64,000 nucleotides of DNA, taken from contig CAIWFH010000042.1 of NCBI GenBank assembly GCA_903911925.1, positions 1 through 64,000 on the forward strand, given 5' to 3'. Below, piece after piece: positions 62,812 to 64,000 of this stretch; the stretch's first letter is position 1, and the number at the start of each line of letters is the position of its first letter. Below the pieces are notes generated by a model. That model searched no databases. It saw only the letters and a program-made list of their open reading frames with translations, and was not told where the DNA came from. The position numbers were made by a program, and so were the translations under genes. The stretch comes from an uncultured Acidobacteriaceae bacterium (lineage in GTDB: Bacteria; Acidobacteriota; Terriglobia; Terriglobales; Acidobacteriaceae).

Positions 62812-64000
62812 CATCGCCGGCACCGGCTTGCTCCCCATAGCGTCCTTCCACAGAATCACGTTCAGCTTCTGCGCGTCGGCGCGGTCGGCGTGGCGGAAAT
62901 CCATCTTCATGCTTTCGCCCGCGCCGGGGGCGACACTGGTATTCGCCGTATAGATCAGCCCGTTGTCGCGGTTCGCATAGTCGGCGCTATAGGCAGGCTG
63001 GTCTCCGGGGCCGGTAAACAGCGTCGAAATCATCGAACTGAAAGCATCGTTGTTGTTCATCGGAGGCAGGCCGAGCAGCGTCTCCATGGTCCGAACCACA
63101 CTCACCGTCGAGTAGAACCGGCTGTCCACATAGGGCCCGTGCGGCGCGTACTTGCTGGCGACGATACCCAGGCTGCGGTGCGCGTCCACGTGATCGCCGC
63201 CGTCCTGCGCGTCGTCTTCAAGGATGAAAAACGCCGTCGAATTCCACAAGGGCGAGTGCGAAATGGCGTCAACCGCACGCCCCACGGCAAGGTCGTTATC
63301 GGCCACTGAAGCCCTGGGCGTGGGCATGCCTGGCCGGGTGCCGGCCGTGTGGTCGTTGGGCAGGCGCAACTGAATGAAGTTGGGCATGGTGTCGTGTCCG
63401 CTTTCGAGATCGGCCTCCCACTTCTTCAAGTGGCGCAGGAAAATCTCCACTCGTACCTGATCGGGGACGGTGAGTTCAAAGTCCGGATATTCGGGCGCGA
63501 AGTGGCCCACGAGTTCGGACTTGGTGGCGAAGTTGGCGGCCATCAGCGGAATGGCCCACGGCCACTTGTTGATGCCGCCGCCCCACTCCACCGGAATTGC
63601 TTCGCCCGGAGCGATGTCCTTGTGCGCGCAGTCGCGGCCCTGCATCAGCGGCCCCAACTTCGGATCGTTGACACGAGGCTCGTTGCAAAAAGTCGTCGAG
63701 ATAAACTCGCCAAAGTGGTAATAGCTCTTGCCATGCGCGGCCAGGTTGCCCCAAAGGTAGCCAGAGGCCGGCTCGTTGACGTCGGGAATCTTCTGCAGCA
63801 GCGGATAGCCCTCTGCCACCGCGCCCTCGAAGTCGTAACCTCTCTGCGAGCCGCGATACGACTGCTGCCAGGTTTTCTCGTTGTAGTCGCTGTTAATGGC
63901 CGCGTTGGACCAGACGTGCCCGTCACCCGAAACCTCGCCGGAGTCGAAAAAATTGTCCAACACGCCGAACTGCAGCGCCAGCTTATGCAGATTGGGCGTG
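62767..64000 (-). CDS. Phosphoesterase family protein, 5' part beyond the window
   Basis: At least 411 aa of an alkaline phosphatase/phospholipase-C-like phosphoesterase (PF04185 type). The frame continues off the right edge (TPNLHKLALQFGVLDNFF), so the true start lies outside the window. LRLPNDHTAG, VSHSP-like ISHSPLWNSTAFFILEDDAQDGGDHVDAHR gives the metal-binding Asp/His set. Often fused to an N-terminal beta-propeller; this cannot be checked here. Lys/Asp-rich C-terminus. Confidence 0.85.
   Translation of the reverse strand, partial: TPNLHKLALQFGVLDNFFDSGEVSGDGHVWSNAAINSDYNEKTWQQSYRGSQRGYDFEGAVAEGYPLLQKIPDVNEPASGYLWGNLAAHGKSYYHFGEFISTTFCNEPRVNDPKLGPLMQGRDCAHKDIAPGEAIPVEWGGGINKWPWAIPLMAANFATKSELVGHFAPEYPDFELTVPDQVRVEIFLRHLKKWEADLESGHDTMPNFIQLRLPNDHTAGTRPGMPTPRASVADNDLAVGRAVDAISHSPLWNSTAFFILEDDAQDGGDHVDAHRSLGIVASKYAPHGPYVDSRFYSTVSVVRTMETLLGLPPMNNNDAFSSMISTLFTGPGDQPAYSADYANRDNGLIYTANTSVAPGAGESMKMDFRHADRADAQKLNVILWKDAMGSKPVPAMLTQHRKKTTKDEDD

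Noticed and set aside
62767..63963. Complete 398-residue gene at the right edge
   Set aside because: The frame continues without a stop to base 64000 with family-like residues, so the apparent TTG start is internal.

Overview
The window looks like a chromosomal segment of an acidobacterium (Acidobacteriaceae-like). It is GC-rich and gene-dense, uses GTG/TTG starts freely, and carries many small secreted proteins of unknown function plus a family of short stem-loop repeats. The phylum call is an inference from gene content and repeat style; no rRNA or tRNA gene is visible to confirm it. Almost all of the window is vertical, housekeeping-type chromosome: I see no transposase, integrase, prophage, CRISPR array or toxin-antitoxin locus.

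Layout, left to right. 0-11.5 kb: a class A penicillin-binding protein, a coupled pair nei-lhr (glycosylase plus giant Lhr helicase, minus strand), and a three-domain acyl-AMP ligase/ACP/acyltransferase. 11.6-17.4 kb: a compact chemotaxis-type operon cheA-cheW-cheY-cheB-cheR (minus strand) with a secreted protein behind it and no receptor gene nearby. 17.6-22.1 kb: a pyrimidine nucleoside salvage cluster (cytidine deaminase, pyrimidine-nucleoside phosphorylase, NupC transporter) interrupted by a secreted protein on the other strand. 22.3-25.3 kb: a lipoprotein, an ankyrin protein and an aldehyde dehydrogenase. 25.5-32.5 kb: a minus-strand run that reads, in transcription order, hybrid sensor kinase (split by a frameshift), response regulator, HPt protein, xseA, glmM. 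33-40.3 kb: DUF2062 membrane protein, purine nucleoside phosphorylase, a lysozyme-like secreted protein, an esterase with an RBS hairpin, a DUF2239 gene with a strong putative operator and leaderless promoter, DUF2277, a PQ-loop protein and an aldo/keto reductase. 40.4-50.1 kb: polA, an alpha/beta hydrolase, queA with an acyltransferase, a NatAB-type ABC exporter and a Tat-exported oxidoreductase. 50.2-64 kb: AlkD, recG, acpS, an MCE protein, cytochrome P460, leuS, DinB-like protein, endonuclease IV and, cut by the right edge, a phosphoesterase.

The most unusual signal is a family of small palindromic elements (core GGTNN-CCCAGGTCTC-N6-GAGACCTGGG-GCACC, 36 nt, i.e. 12 codons). They lie between genes and also in frame inside conserved genes: lhr (two copies, plus a related hairpin with a different stem), queA and recG. 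All copies seen point the same way on the + strand. A second class of heptamer/octamer-like tandem repeats also interrupts lhr and leuS in frame. This resembles, in principle, the Rickettsia palindromic elements and cyanobacterial STRRs, but the sequence and setting are different. DNA repair genes (nei, lhr, xseA, polA, alkD, recG, nfo) are frequent but scattered rather than forming one operon.
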